A stretch of DNA of 45,555 nt, from NCBI GenBank assembly GCA_020849035.1, contig JADLHC010000227.1, forward strand, positions 1 to 45,555. The letters are read 5' to 3'. The stretch's first letter is position 1, and every line of letters begins with the position of its first letter. Positions 18,489 to 26,812 of this stretch are shown here, piece after piece. The notes beneath the pieces were generated by a model that did not search any database, had not been told where the DNA came from, and was given only the letters and a program-made list of their open reading frames with translations. Source of the stretch: Planctomycetia bacterium (lineage in GTDB: Bacteria; Planctomycetota; MHYJ01; WSZJ01). A program made the translations under genes and the position numbers.

Positions 18489-20389
18489 GCGCGGGCGCTC
18501 CGCTGGAAGGACGCGGCGGCGGCGATGAACGCGACGGTGCCCGCGAGGAAGTGGACGAGGAGCCAGGGGAGGAGGGTGGGGACTCCGGGCCGGGTCCCGC
18601 CGGTCTTCTCGATGACGGCGACGACGAGCGTGATCGGCGAGGACCACACGGGGGCGCTGGGCAGGACGTCGAACGCCATCAGCAGCGGCGCGGTCGCCCA
18701 CAGGGCGAAGCCGGCCGCGAAGGCGGCGGCAGCCCCGGCCCGCGCGCCGGGGACGATCGTCGCGGCGGCGGTGGAGATGCAGGCGAGCGAGCCGAGGGCG
18801 ACGGCGAAGAGGGCGAGGACGGCGAAGCTGGCCTGCACGCTGTCGATCGCCAGGAGAAGGATGCGGAGAAACGTCAGGGCGAGAAGGGCGCGGAGGTGCC
18901 ACGCCGTCGCGAGGATCTTCCCGGCCAGGATGGAAGAGACCGGGAATCCGGTCGCCGCGAGGATCGGCAGGTTCCCGCTGGTCCGTTCGCGGGATACGGC
19001 GGTTGCGGTGGCGGGCGCGAGGATCATCGCGAGGGCGGCGAGATCGACGACCAGGGGCAGGTGGGCCTCACGCGAGCGGAAGAGGCTGCTGGAGGCCATC
19101 AGGGTCAGGAGCGTCAGCAACCCGAACAGGGCGACGGCGAGCCCGATGAAGCAGCCCGACACGGGGTTGCGGGCGATGCGGACGTCCATCCAGAGGATCG
19201 GGTTGTTCCAGACGGGAAGCGAGCGGGAGCGCCGCGGCGCCGCCACGGCGGGGGACGCGGGCGGAGGCGGGGGGACGGGGCGTGGCGGGAGGTCGCCGTG
19301 GAGAAGCGAGCTGGGCGACGGAGCGGACTCCAGGATGTGGACCCGGGAGGGGGATGCGGGAGGAGAGGGCGGGCGAGGAGGGGCCGGCCGCGGGGCGACG
19401 TTGAGCGGCGGCCCGGCCGGCGGCGGAGCGGGGGCGGCAGGGAGTTCCAGCCCGTTCCGGCGCAGGGAGCGGGCGATCAGCGCGAGGAAGACCGCCGCGT
19501 ACAGCGCCTGCGAACACCAGCCGATCGCCCGCGTCGTTCCGTCCAGTGGCCGGTCGAACAGGTCCGTGAACGACACCGCGGTCGGGCAGAGGAACGCCAC
19601 CACCCGGTCCATGGCGACAGGGTGCGCCGTCGAGCCGGACCAGAACCGGATGTTCGCCACGGCGTAGCCCATCAGGCCCGCGATCCCGATCAGGAATGCC
19701 CCGATGGCGCCGATGACCCGGCTCCCCGCGCGCAGCGCAACGCCCGCCAGGACCACGCCCACCCCGTAGAACGCGACCAGGTAGACCAGGCTCCTGTCCC
19801 GATGCGCGAGGATTCCCAGGCTCACCCAGGCCGTCGAAAACCCCATCCCCGCCACCGAGAGGATCCACAGGAACGCGTCCGAGACGGCTCGTGACGCCGT
19901 CGGCGCGTGAAGCGACACGCGCAGCGCGACGGCCATGGTGAAGACGGCCAGCAGCCCGATGTGCACGCTCGCCGTCACGGCCCGCACCACCGGCACGCCT
20001 CCCACCGTCGTGGCCGCGACCGCGAAGGGCGTCCCGGACAGCAGGAGCGCCATTGCCCACACGGCGTGCGAGGCGCCGCGGCCGAAGACCAGGTCCGCGT
20101 TCGAGTGCGGGCACGCGGCCAGCAGGTCCAGCGTCCCCCCCTCGCGCTCCGACGCGATCGCCCGCGCCATGAACGCCGGCGCGAGCACCGCCGCCCCGAA
20201 CAGCTCGCACCACAGGAACACCGCCATCATCCGCGCGCCCGTCTCCGGGTCCACCCGGTCCCCGGCCCACGGTCCCTCGAACGACGACGCGACGAAGAAA
20301 ACCCCCACGAACGCGAACCGCGCCGCCCACGTCCGCCCGCGCTTCGACAGCCGCGCCAGGTCCCCCCGCAGGATCGCCGCGCCGATCAC
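18485..20389 (-). CDS. ABC-2-type permease, tandem-duplicated form, copy 1 of 3 (module A)
   Basis: 634 residues. The GTG at 20389 overlaps the ATPase stop as GTGA. Half-unit one has SEREGGTLDLL at about 80-90, with the following GK element changed to GRGA. Half-unit two has SRERTSGNLPIL to GKIL at about 466-493. The linker (about 315-390) is extremely proline-rich (PAPPPAGPP, PPPPPASP) and ends in NNPILWMDVR (395-404), aligning with the YWK signature of the other copies. Hydrophobic segments flank both units. The divergent first unit suggests specialised, non-equivalent halves. Confidence 0.85.
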   Translation of the reverse strand: MIGAAILRGDLARLSKRGRTWAARFAFVGVFFVASSFEGPWAGDRVDPETGARMMAVFLWCELFGAAVLAPAFMARAIASEREGGTLDLLAACPHSNADLVFGRGASHAVWAMALLLSGTPFAVAATTVGGVPVVRAVTASVHIGLLAVFTMAVALRVSLHAPTASRAVSDAFLWILSVAGMGFSTAWVSLGILAHRDRSLVYLVAFYGVGVVLAGVALRAGSRVIGAIGAFLIGIAGLMGYAVANIRFWSGSTAHPVAMDRVVAFLCPTAVSFTDLFDRPLDGTTRAIGWCSQALYAAVFLALIARSLRRNGLELPAAPAPPPAGPPLNVAPRPAPPRPPSPPASPSRVHILESAPSPSSLLHGDLPPRPVPPPPPASPAVAAPRRSRSLPVWNNPILWMDVRIARNPVSGCFIGLAVALFGLLTLLTLMASSSLFRSREAHLPLVVDLAALAMILAPATATAVSRERTSGNLPILAATGFPVSSILAGKILATAWHLRALLALTFLRILLLAIDSVQASFAVLALFAVALGSLACISTAAATIVPGARAGAAAAFAAGFALWATAPLLMAFDVLPSAPVWSSPITLVVAVIEKTGGTRPGVPTLLPWLLVHFLAGTVAFIAAAASFQRSARA

Positions 20390-21312
20390 GTCACCTTCCC
20401 CTTCGTCAGCGTCAGGAACGCCTCCTCCAGGTCGACCTGCGATTCGCGGAAAAGCGTCACGCGGAGCCCCGCCTTCACCAGCGCCTCGGGGACGACCGAG
20501 ATGTCCCGGTCCGGACGGTCGAATTCCGCGCGCAGCAGCCCCTCCTCGTCCCAGGCGCGCTTCACGCCCTCCAGCGCGCCGACGGCGTCGAGCGCCTTCT
20601 GCGGCTCCGCGGCGACGCGGAACTCGACGGCGAGGCCGGCGGCGGCGAGCTTGAGCGCGTCGGAGACGGGGCCCTTGTAGACCAGCCGTCCCGCCTCGAT
20701 CACCGCGATCGAGCTGCACAGGTCGCTCATCTCGCGCAGGATGTGGCTCGAGACAAGGATCGTTTTGCCCATCCGGCCGAGCTCGCTCACCAGCGCGCGG
20801 ATCTCGATGCGGGCGCGCGGGTCCAGCCCCGAGGCGGGCTCGTCGAGCAGCAGCACCTCCGGGTTGTGCACGAGCACGCGCGCCAGCCCCAGCCGCTGCT
20901 GGTTCCCGCGCGACATCGTCCGGATCAGCGCGTGCTTCTTCCCCGTCAGGTCCGTCAGCTGCAGGATCTCGTCCACCACCGTCTCGCGCTTCCCCGCCGG
21001 GATCCGGTACATCGCCGCGAAGAAATGGAGGTACTCCTCGACGAGCATGTCCTCGTAGACGCCGAACGTGTCGGGCATGTAGCCGAGGAGCCGGCGGACC
21101 TCCATGCGGTCGTGGGTGACGGAGTGGCCGCCGATGGTGGCGTCGCCCTGGGTGGGCTGGAGAAGCGTCGCGAGCATGCGGATCGTCGTGGTCTTGCCCG
21201 CGCCGTTGGGGCCGATGAAGCCGCAGATCTCGCCCTTCGCAACCGAGAAGTTGAGATTGTCGACGGCGGTGAGCGCGCCGTAGCGGCGCGTGAGGCCGGT
21301 GACGGAGATCAC
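20386..21312 (-). CDS. ABC transporter ATPase (module A)
   Basis: 308 residues from a GTG at 21312 (GTGA overlap with the upstream gene). It contains Walker A GPNGAGKTT, a Q-loop region, the ABC signature in degenerate form (SRGNQQRLGLARVL), Walker B LLLDEPASGLDP and the H-loop in SSHIL. The C-terminal extension (about 220-308) is typical of ATPases that drive ABC-2 permeases, including the GldA/NatA type. It energises export or membrane remodelling by the three permeases encoded immediately after it. One ATPase gene for three permease genes is unusual. The whole operon has a single nucleotide-binding subunit. Confidence 0.93.
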   Translation of the reverse strand: MISVTGLTRRYGALTAVDNLNFSVAKGEICGFIGPNGAGKTTTIRMLATLLQPTQGDATIGGHSVTHDRMEVRRLLGYMPDTFGVYEDMLVEEYLHFFAAMYRIPAGKRETVVDEILQLTDLTGKKHALIRTMSRGNQQRLGLARVLVHNPEVLLLDEPASGLDPRARIEIRALVSELGRMGKTILVSSHILREMSDLCSSIAVIEAGRLVYKGPVSDALKLAAAGLAVEFRVAAEPQKALDAVGALEGVKRAWDEEGLLRAEFDRPDRDISVVPEALVKAGLRVTLFRESQVDLEEAFLTLTKGKVT

Positions 21313-23162
21313 GGGGACTTCTCCAGATGGAAGCGGACGAGGAAGAAGGCGCGGGCGGGGGGTTCGCCGGCGAGGGAAGGGGCGGCGGCGGGGCGCTCGA
21401 TCCAGCCGGTGAGGACGGGGTGGTCCTCCGTGCCCTCGACGGCGGTGAAGAAGGACCGCTCTCCGTCGCGGACGTTGTCCGCGAACCAGCGCTGCACGGC
21501 GGCGCGGAACGCGGCCTCTTCGGGGGAAGCGCCGTTCGGGCCGCCGGGGAACGCGCCGCCGGGCTCGATGTCGCCGCCGTCGCGGGACCCGGGGCCGGCC
21601 TGGAGGCGGGTGGCGCGCAACGGGCCGGGGGCCTGGACGACGATGCGATCACCTTCGCGCCGGGCGGAGAACGCCCCGGGCGGGAGATCCGTCGTGGCGA
21701 CCACGGGCTGCGCCTGCCAGCCCTGCACGGCGAGCCTGCGGAGCGCGGGTTGCGGGCCCCAGGCGAGCTCGGGGAGGATCTCCTCCTCGCCGCGGACCCT
21801 GCGCGGCGCGTCCGGGTCCGAGGCGGGCCAGAGGCGGGAGTCGGGAGAGGCGGTGGAGATCTCCTGGGTTCCCGACAGCGGGGCGACGACGAGGTAGACC
21901 GCGGTCTCGCGCGTGCCGTCCGGGAAGACGTCGATGGTGCCGATCGCGACGATGTGGGAGTCGCGCGCCTTCGTCCGCTCGGACAGCCCCCACGCGGCGG
22001 CGCAGAAGGCGGCGATGGCGAGGGGCAGGGTGACCCACGTCCAGGCCTGGCGCCGCAGCGCGCGGAGGACGAAGTAATCCACGGGCCCGATGACGATGAG
22101 GTACCCGACGAGGAGCGCGAAGAACCAGCCGAGCTGCACCGTCCGTCCCGCGAGCGCGAGGTCCCGCGCGCTGCGGATCCGCTCGGCCTCGACGCGGGTC
22201 CGCTCGTTGCGCAGCATCGAGCTTTCGCTGCGAGCTCCGGCGAGCCACGCGCGTCGCGCCTTCTCGTCCCCCTCCGGCGGATCGGTGTCCGCGCCGGCAT
22301 TGGGGCGGAGCGGAAGCTGGACCTTCCAGAACCCCGCGAGACCGCCCCATTCGGCGACGGGGCGGAGCAGCGGGTCGAACCCGAGGAAGAGGGCGCGTCC
22401 GAGTCCCGCGGGCCCGGAGGCGCCGAACGGCGCGGGGTCGGCGCCCGGCCGCGGCCGCGCGTCGGCGACGGGGAACGGCGCCGCAGGGGCGGCGAGCGCC
22501 GGGTCGATCGCGGCCAGCGACGTGACCTCGGTGGTCCCGGCGATGACCACGGGCAGGACCGAGGCCAGCCGGGAGTCCGCCGCTTCCTTCGCCCCCATCC
22601 CCGCGCACACCGCCAGCACGCCTCCTGCCTGCGTCCACCGCCTCAGCGCGTCCGCCGCTGCGGTCGGCAGGCCGGGGTTCGGGAAGCGGACGACGACCGC
22701 GTCGAACATGCCGTAGGCGTCGGAGAAGTCGGGGAGGTCGTCGCCCGAGGCCAGGACCGTCTTCCACAGTTCGTGTTCCGGGAGACCGACGGGGGCGTCG
22801 GAGACGGCGAGGAAGAGGCGCTCGCCCGCGCCGGACACCGAGAGGGACAGCGTGTCCTTGAACTCCACGGGGCCGCCCGTGATGCGGCAGTCCATGCGGA
22901 CGCGGGCGCGGACCGGGATCCAGTAGGCGTGGCGGCTTCCCGCGGGGACGGTGATGTCGCGCACGGACCGCGCCCCTTCTCCGTCGATCTCGACGTGGAG
23001 GCGCAGCTCCGCGTCGGGGTTCACGACCTCGACGCGCACGGCGGTCCACGCGCCCGTGCGGGCGACGCCGCCGAACGCGGACTGCGCGGAGACGCGCGGC
23101 TCGGCGGCGGCCGGGACGGCGGCCAGCGCGAGCAGCGCCAGGGCGCGGAAGGCGTCTCTCAC
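21309..23162 (-). CDS. Exported membrane protein with central IGP motif (module A)
   Basis: 617 residues. The GTG at 23162 overlaps the upstream stop (GTGA) and is followed directly by a signal peptide ending near EPRVSAQ. The extracytoplasmic N-terminal half includes an amidotransferase-like segment (LRRWTQAGGVLAVCAGMG). Then come two TM segments around GYLIVIGPVDYFVLRALRR (IGP at about 358-360) and a long C-terminal extracytoplasmic domain. The module B protein at 31938-33779 has the same layout, with IGP at 363-365. The two are paralogues, which marks this protein as a core part of both transport modules, comparable in position to GldG-like subunits. Function unknown. Confidence 0.75.
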   Translation of the reverse strand: MRDAFRALALLALAAVPAAAEPRVSAQSAFGGVARTGAWTAVRVEVVNPDAELRLHVEIDGEGARSVRDITVPAGSRHAYWIPVRARVRMDCRITGGPVEFKDTLSLSVSGAGERLFLAVSDAPVGLPEHELWKTVLASGDDLPDFSDAYGMFDAVVVRFPNPGLPTAAADALRRWTQAGGVLAVCAGMGAKEAADSRLASVLPVVIAGTTEVTSLAAIDPALAAPAAPFPVADARPRPGADPAPFGASGPAGLGRALFLGFDPLLRPVAEWGGLAGFWKVQLPLRPNAGADTDPPEGDEKARRAWLAGARSESSMLRNERTRVEAERIRSARDLALAGRTVQLGWFFALLVGYLIVIGPVDYFVLRALRRQAWTWVTLPLAIAAFCAAAWGLSERTKARDSHIVAIGTIDVFPDGTRETAVYLVVAPLSGTQEISTASPDSRLWPASDPDAPRRVRGEEEILPELAWGPQPALRRLAVQGWQAQPVVATTDLPPGAFSARREGDRIVVQAPGPLRATRLQAGPGSRDGGDIEPGGAFPGGPNGASPEEAAFRAAVQRWFADNVRDGERSFFTAVEGTEDHPVLTGWIERPAAAPSLAGEPPARAFFLVRFHLEKSP

Positions 23163-25003
23163 GCGATCCTCCGGTGGAAACAGAGCCACTCGACGACGAA
23201 CAGCCCCAGCGCCGCGAACGCGAGCCACGGCCAGACGTCCCGGTTCTCGCGCCCCGCGGTCGCCACGCCCTTCACTTCCGACTTGCCCGACCCGAGCGCC
23301 GCCGGCGGCGCCAGGTTCGATTCCGTCTCCGACAGCAGGTTCACGCCGAATTCGCGCGCCCCCTGCGCCGACTCGAACCGGTACAGCCCCGCCCGGTCCG
23401 CCCCCGCCCACACGAACTCCCCCGCCGCCGTCGCCGCCAGCTCCTCCGCCGCCCCGTCCGGGCCCTTCACCGCCGCCTTCTCCATCCCCGGCGCCACGAA
23501 CCGCGCGGGCCGCCCCGCCACGACCTGCGGCGGCACCTCCGCCGCGCGCGCGTCCGCCACCGCGCGCACGAGGTTCGAGAAGAAGATCGGGAACGACGGA
23601 CGCAGCGGCCAGTCCGACTCCCCCGCCCGGAACCCGATCGCGATCCGCAGGCGACCCCGCTCCGTACCCGCCACCACCAGCGGCCCCGCGCTTCCCTGAA
23701 CCAGCACCGCTGCTTCCGGCGGCGGCGTCAGGCGCGAGGCGCGTCCGACGTGGACGTCCGAGAAGCGCGCGAAGCGGAGGAGCGGGTGCGTCTCGTCCCA
23801 CGAGAGGATGCGGAGGCGCTCGACCTCCTCGCCCGGCGCGATGCCCGCGACCGGCTTGTCGGGCCGGAACCACACGGCGTGCGCGTCGGGAGGCGCGTCC
23901 TGCGCCGGCCCCTCGCAGATCCACAGGTCGGGCTTCTCCGTCACGAACTCCACGCGCGGCCGCGTCTCGAGGAAGGCGCGGAGGAAGCGGTGCTCGCCGG
24001 CCATCTGGACGCGGACGCGGCCGGGGGCGGGGAGCCGCGTCCACGCGCGGTCGTCGGCGGCGAGCGCGTCGGCCTCGTCGAGCGCGACCTCGGCGACCGC
24101 CTCGCCGGGGAGCATCGCGGAGAAGCTCGCGCCGCCGGTCTCGCCGGTCGCGAGCTCGACGGCGCGCGCGGCGACCGTCTCCCCGTCCACCTTGAGCGAC
24201 GCGTAGACCTTCTTCGCGTTCGCGGAGAAGTTCGAGACGCCCGCGAACAGCGAGTACGCGTACAGCGTGCGTCCCCCCTCCGTCCGCGACCGCACCCGCC
24301 CGTCCGGCTCCACCACGGCCTCCGCCCGGAACGCCGTGATCCCCACGTTCCCCGCGGGCTCCCCCGCCTTCACCCACGTCAGCCCCTTCTCCAGCACCGG
24401 GTGCGACGGCACCTTCGCCCCCGCCCCGTCCGACAGCAGCACCACCGCCGCCCCGTCGCGCTTCTCCACCGCCGTCGCCGCCAGCCGGAGCGCCTCCTCC
24501 ATCGCGCACTCCGTGTCGTGCGCCCGCAGCCCGTCGAGCGTCCGCTCGACCGCGGCGCGGTCCCGCGTCAGCCCGCACGCGACCCGCGCCGCCGGGCCCG
24601 CCTCGACCACCATCGCCTCGTCCGCGTCCCCCATCGCCGCCAGCGCCCGCTTCGCTTCCCGCCGCGCCACGTCCAGCCGCGTCCCCGAGCCCTCCTTCGC
24701 TCCCATCGACGCCGAAGTGTCGACGACCAGCACCACCACCCGCCCCGGCGAGGCCGCCCGCACCATCGCCGGCCTCGCCAGCGCGAGCACGAGAAGCGCC
24801 AGCAGCAGCAGTTGCAGGAGCAGCAGCAGGTTCGCGCGCAGCCGCTGGAACGGGGCGTTCGCCTGGACGTCGCGGACGGCTTTCTCCCAGAGGAGCGTAG
24901 AACTGACCGTCACGTCCCGGCGACGGAGCTTGAGGATGTAGAGCAGCACCAGCGGGACGGCGAGCGCTCCGAGCGCCAGGAAGGCGGGATTGAGAAGGCT
25001 CAC
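23159..25003 (-). CDS. BatA-type VWA membrane protein (module A, first gene)
   Basis: 614 residues. The GTG at 25003 is chosen because the BatA N-terminal pattern starts there (LLNPAFLALGALAVPLVLLYILKLRR), although only a weak GGGG precedes it. TM segments lie at about 6-23 and 58-78, followed by a VWA domain with DTSAS at 95-99 and LLSDGAG. Next is a long extracytoplasmic region and a C-terminal TM (WLAFAALGLFVVEWLCF). BatA-like proteins sit in Bacteroidetes/planctomycete aerotolerance-type operons with MoxR and DUF58, though here no MoxR is adjacent. First gene of the seven-gene overlap chain. Confidence 0.82.
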   Translation of the reverse strand: MSLLNPAFLALGALAVPLVLLYILKLRRRDVTVSSTLLWEKAVRDVQANAPFQRLRANLLLLLQLLLLALLVLALARPAMVRAASPGRVVVLVVDTSASMGAKEGSGTRLDVARREAKRALAAMGDADEAMVVEAGPAARVACGLTRDRAAVERTLDGLRAHDTECAMEEALRLAATAVEKRDGAAVVLLSDGAGAKVPSHPVLEKGLTWVKAGEPAGNVGITAFRAEAVVEPDGRVRSRTEGGRTLYAYSLFAGVSNFSANAKKVYASLKVDGETVAARAVELATGETGGASFSAMLPGEAVAEVALDEADALAADDRAWTRLPAPGRVRVQMAGEHRFLRAFLETRPRVEFVTEKPDLWICEGPAQDAPPDAHAVWFRPDKPVAGIAPGEEVERLRILSWDETHPLLRFARFSDVHVGRASRLTPPPEAAVLVQGSAGPLVVAGTERGRLRIAIGFRAGESDWPLRPSFPIFFSNLVRAVADARAAEVPPQVVAGRPARFVAPGMEKAAVKGPDGAAEELAATAAGEFVWAGADRAGLYRFESAQGAREFGVNLLSETESNLAPPAALGSGKSEVKGVATAGRENRDVWPWLAFAALGLFVVEWLCFHRRIA

Positions 25004-25168
25004 AGGGCCCCGATCATACCCCCGGGCGCGCCCCAATTCCCGCGTCGCACCGAACGCAGGAACGCAGAGACGCAGAGAACGACGGAGAGCCGGAGCCGGG
25101 CCGGGGGCCCGGCGGACCCGGACGCGGAGCCGAAAGCACTCCGCGATCCCCGTGCCCTCGCAGGGCAG
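25004..25168. repeat. Gap with ACGCAGAG tandem repeat and a strong GC hairpin
   Basis: Between the HAD gene end and module A. ACGCAGAG occurs in tandem at 25062-25069 and 25070-25077, with a near copy just before (AACGCAGG) and a degenerate one after. A perfect 8-bp stem GCCGGGCC/GGCCCGGC with a 3-nt loop lies at 25095-25113. It has no T-tract, so it is at best a weak terminator for the HAD gene. Confidence 0.5.
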
Positions 25169-25879
25169 TCAGCGTCCCGCCGGCGCCCCGGGAGCTTTCG
25201 CGAGCCGGTCGAGGAAAGCCAGAAGCGGCGCGGGGTCGGCGAGGCTGGAAAGCGCCAGGTCCGGACGGCTTGCGCGCAGGTCCTCCATCCGGTGCCCGCC
25301 CGTCGCCACCGCCACCGCCTTCGCGCCGTGCGCCCTCGCGCACGCGACGTCCCGCGTCGTGTCGCCGATCACGACCGTCCGCGCGGGCTCGAATGGCCTT
25401 CCCCTCTCCCGGAACCGCCGCAGCGCGTGCGGCAGCAGGCGATTCCGATCCTCGTCGTCGCTCCCGTACGCCCCCACCTCGAAGTACTGCCAGATCCCCG
25501 CCGCCCTCAGCTTCGTCTCCGCCCCGTGCTCGAAGTTCCCCGTCAGCAGCCCGCTTCCGATCTCCGGCCGCCCCGCCAGCGTGTCCAGAAGCGCCGGGAG
25601 CCCCGGTTTCAGCGTGATCTTCGCGGAGGCGAGCCGCCGGGGAAGGGCGGCGCGGTACTCCGCGTCGAACCGGGCGAGTGCCGTTTCGAACGGTTCCGTC
25701 ACGCGATGCCTGTCGTAGCCCTGCCGGAAGATCCATGGGTCCGTGCAGCCCGACATGGCGACGTCGTCGAATGCGTTGGCAACGCCGAAACAGGCCTCGA
25801 AGGCGTCGTTCATCGCCTTCGTGCCGGCGCCCTGCGACGACATCAGCGTGCCGTCGATGTCCCAGAGGATGCAGAGCAT
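25169..25879 (-). CDS. HAD-superfamily phosphatase, phosphoglycolate-phosphatase-like
   Basis: 236 residues. HAD motif I is WDIDGTL at 6-12 (nucleophile Asp8, acid/base Asp10). Motif II is in LLTGNF, and motifs III/IV are in VVIGDTTRDVACARAHG. A helical cap lies at about 15-90. It probably hydrolyses a small phosphate ester such as 2-phosphoglycolate or beta-phosphoglucose, but the substrate cannot be told from the motifs. The ATG at 25879 has no Shine-Dalgarno sequence: the bases before it are C-rich and only about 13 bp away begins the repeat array of the neighbouring cassette. The original upstream region may have been displaced. Confidence 0.85.
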   Translation of the reverse strand: MLCILWDIDGTLMSSQGAGTKAMNDAFEACFGVANAFDDVAMSGCTDPWIFRQGYDRHRVTEPFETALARFDAEYRAALPRRLASAKITLKPGLPALLDTLAGRPEIGSGLLTGNFEHGAETKLRAAGIWQYFEVGAYGSDDEDRNRLLPHALRRFRERGRPFEPARTVVIGDTTRDVACARAHGAKAVAVATGGHRMEDLRASRPDLALSSLADPAPLLAFLDRLAKAPGAPAGR

Positions 25880-25892
25880 GGGGTGGGCCCGG

Positions 25893-25920
25893 GGTTGGAG
25901 GTCGGAGGTTGGAGGTTGGA
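25893..25920 (+). repeat. Heptad array GGTYGGA x4 (left arm)
   Basis: Four perfect tandem 7-mers (GGTTGGA, GGTCGGA, GGTTGGA, GGTTGGA), followed by a degenerate one. It forms an inverted repeat with 26555-26582. Confidence 0.85.
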
Positions 25921-25981
25921 AGTCGGTGGGTCGGGCGGCGAAGTCGTTGCATGAATCCTAGGAAGGAGGTCGACGGGCGGC

Positions 25982-26023
25982 AAGACACCCCGCGCGATTT
26001 GGATGGGGAGGGGGGTGCGTCTT
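25982..26023 (+). other. Imperfect hairpin upstream of the four-helix-bundle gene
   Basis: AAGACACCCC at the left pairs with GGGGTGCGTCTT at the right with a 2-nt bulge. It lies between the left repeat array and the gene. It could be part of the element end or a terminator-like structure. No T-tract follows beyond three T residues. Confidence 0.35.
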
Positions 26024-26071
26024 TAATGTCAAATGCTGCAATGGTGATACATCAAAGAAAGGGAGGACGTC

Positions 26072-26812
26072 ATGCAGGACTTCCGGAAGCTCGTCGTCTG
26101 GAGGCACGCGCACGAACTCGACCTCGAAGTGTACCGATCCACCCGGGGATTCCCGGACGAGGAGAAATACGGCGTCACGTCGCAGCTGCGCCGCGCGGCG
26201 GTCTCGGTTCCCTCGAACATCGCGGAGGGGTCGCGGCGACGGACCGCTGCGGACTACGCGCACTTTCTCAACATCGCCCAGGGGTCATTGTCCGAGGTGG
26301 AGTACCTCGTTCTGCTCGCCGCCGACCTGCGCTACCTCGACGAGCCGGCGCGCCGTTCGATCGAGTCCCGCATCCGCCCGATCGGAGCCATGCTCGAGTC
26401 GCTTCGCCAGCGCGTCGACGCCAGGAGGACCGCGGCAGTCCGCCGGACGACCTTCCCGCTGACATCCCTTTTCCTCGCCGTAACTCTCCCCATCCTGGCG
26501 CTGCAGTTCGCGAATGCCGCCTTCCGCGCCAGCCCCGCCTCAAGCGCCGTCACCTCCGACCTCCAACCTCCGACCTCCAACCCCCCACGCAAGCCGACCC
26601 CCTACCGCTTGACATACTGCCCCCCGCTCTCCTCCGCCAGCCTCTTCAGCAGCGCCTCGTCGTGGTCGCCGATCCCGACGCAGTGGATCCGGATCTTCCG
26701 GACGGCGTTCCACTTCTGCACCGTGTCGCCGATGACCTTCGGGTCGAGCGACTTCCCGATCGTCGGCTTTCCGTCCGTCATGAACATGATCGTGTCCACG
26801 GAGAGCTTGTAG
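26072..26812 (+). CDS. Four-helix-bundle protein, 23S rRNA IVS (S23) family, with run-on C-terminus
   Basis: The ATG at 26072 has a good GGGAGG 5 nt upstream. Residues 1 to about 117 match the family well: FRKLVVWRHAHEL, YGVTSQLRRAAVSVPSNIAEG, FLNIAQGSLSEVEYLVLLA. Usual family length is about 115-125 residues, but here no stop occurs and the frame runs through the right repeat array and 211 bp into the antisense of the VWA gene (246 codons in all). The natural stop is therefore probably lost or shifted. The family is found in 23S rRNA intervening sequences and is related to the Avd protein of diversity-generating retroelements. Its action is not well established. No retroelement is in the window. 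Confidence 0.72.
   Translation: MQDFRKLVVWRHAHELDLEVYRSTRGFPDEEKYGVTSQLRRAAVSVPSNIAEGSRRRTAADYAHFLNIAQGSLSEVEYLVLLAADLRYLDEPARRSIESRIRPIGAMLESLRQRVDARRTAAVRRTTFPLTSLFLAVTLPILALQFANAAFRASPASSAVTSDLQPPTSNPPRKPTPYRLTYCPPLSSASLFSSASSWSPIPTQWIRIFRTAFHFCTVSPMTFGSSDFPIVGFPSVMNMIVSTESL
26555..26582 (-). repeat. Heptad array TCCRACC x4 (right arm, inverted)
   Basis: Four tandem 7-mers (TCCGACC, TCCAACC, TCCGACC, TCCAACC), which read on the minus strand are GGTYGGA units. Only one base differs from the left arm. The array lies 19 bp after the stop of the VWA gene. Confidence 0.85.

Larger units (their letters stand above)
25891..26584. mobile_element. Putative cassette: four-helix-bundle gene flanked by inverted 7-bp repeat arrays
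   Basis: A roughly 694-bp segment bounded by four tandem GGTYGGA heptads at 25893-25920 and, inverted, four TCCRACC heptads at 26555-26582. The two 28-bp arms are complementary at 27 of 28 positions. Inside lies one gene, of the 23S rRNA intervening-sequence protein family, preceded by DNA clearly poorer in GC than its surroundings (about 26015-26075). It fills the gap between the HAD gene start (25879) and the VWA gene end (26602). No transposase or reverse transcriptase is present, so it would need help in trans. Mobility is inferred. Confidence 0.5.

Noticed and set aside
25095..25113. Intrinsic terminator of the HAD gene
   Set aside because: The stem is strong but no T-tract follows on either strand, so it was kept only as a hairpin.
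25893..25920. CRISPR repeat or G-quadruplex promoter element
   Set aside because: The 7-bp units are directly tandem without spacers, so it is not a CRISPR. The GG runs are only two bases, which makes a stable quadruplex uncertain.
26072..26812. Diversity-generating retroelement (Avd-like protein as accessory gene)
   Set aside because: No reverse transcriptase, template repeat or variable repeat is present. The protein fits the IVS/S23 family equally well.
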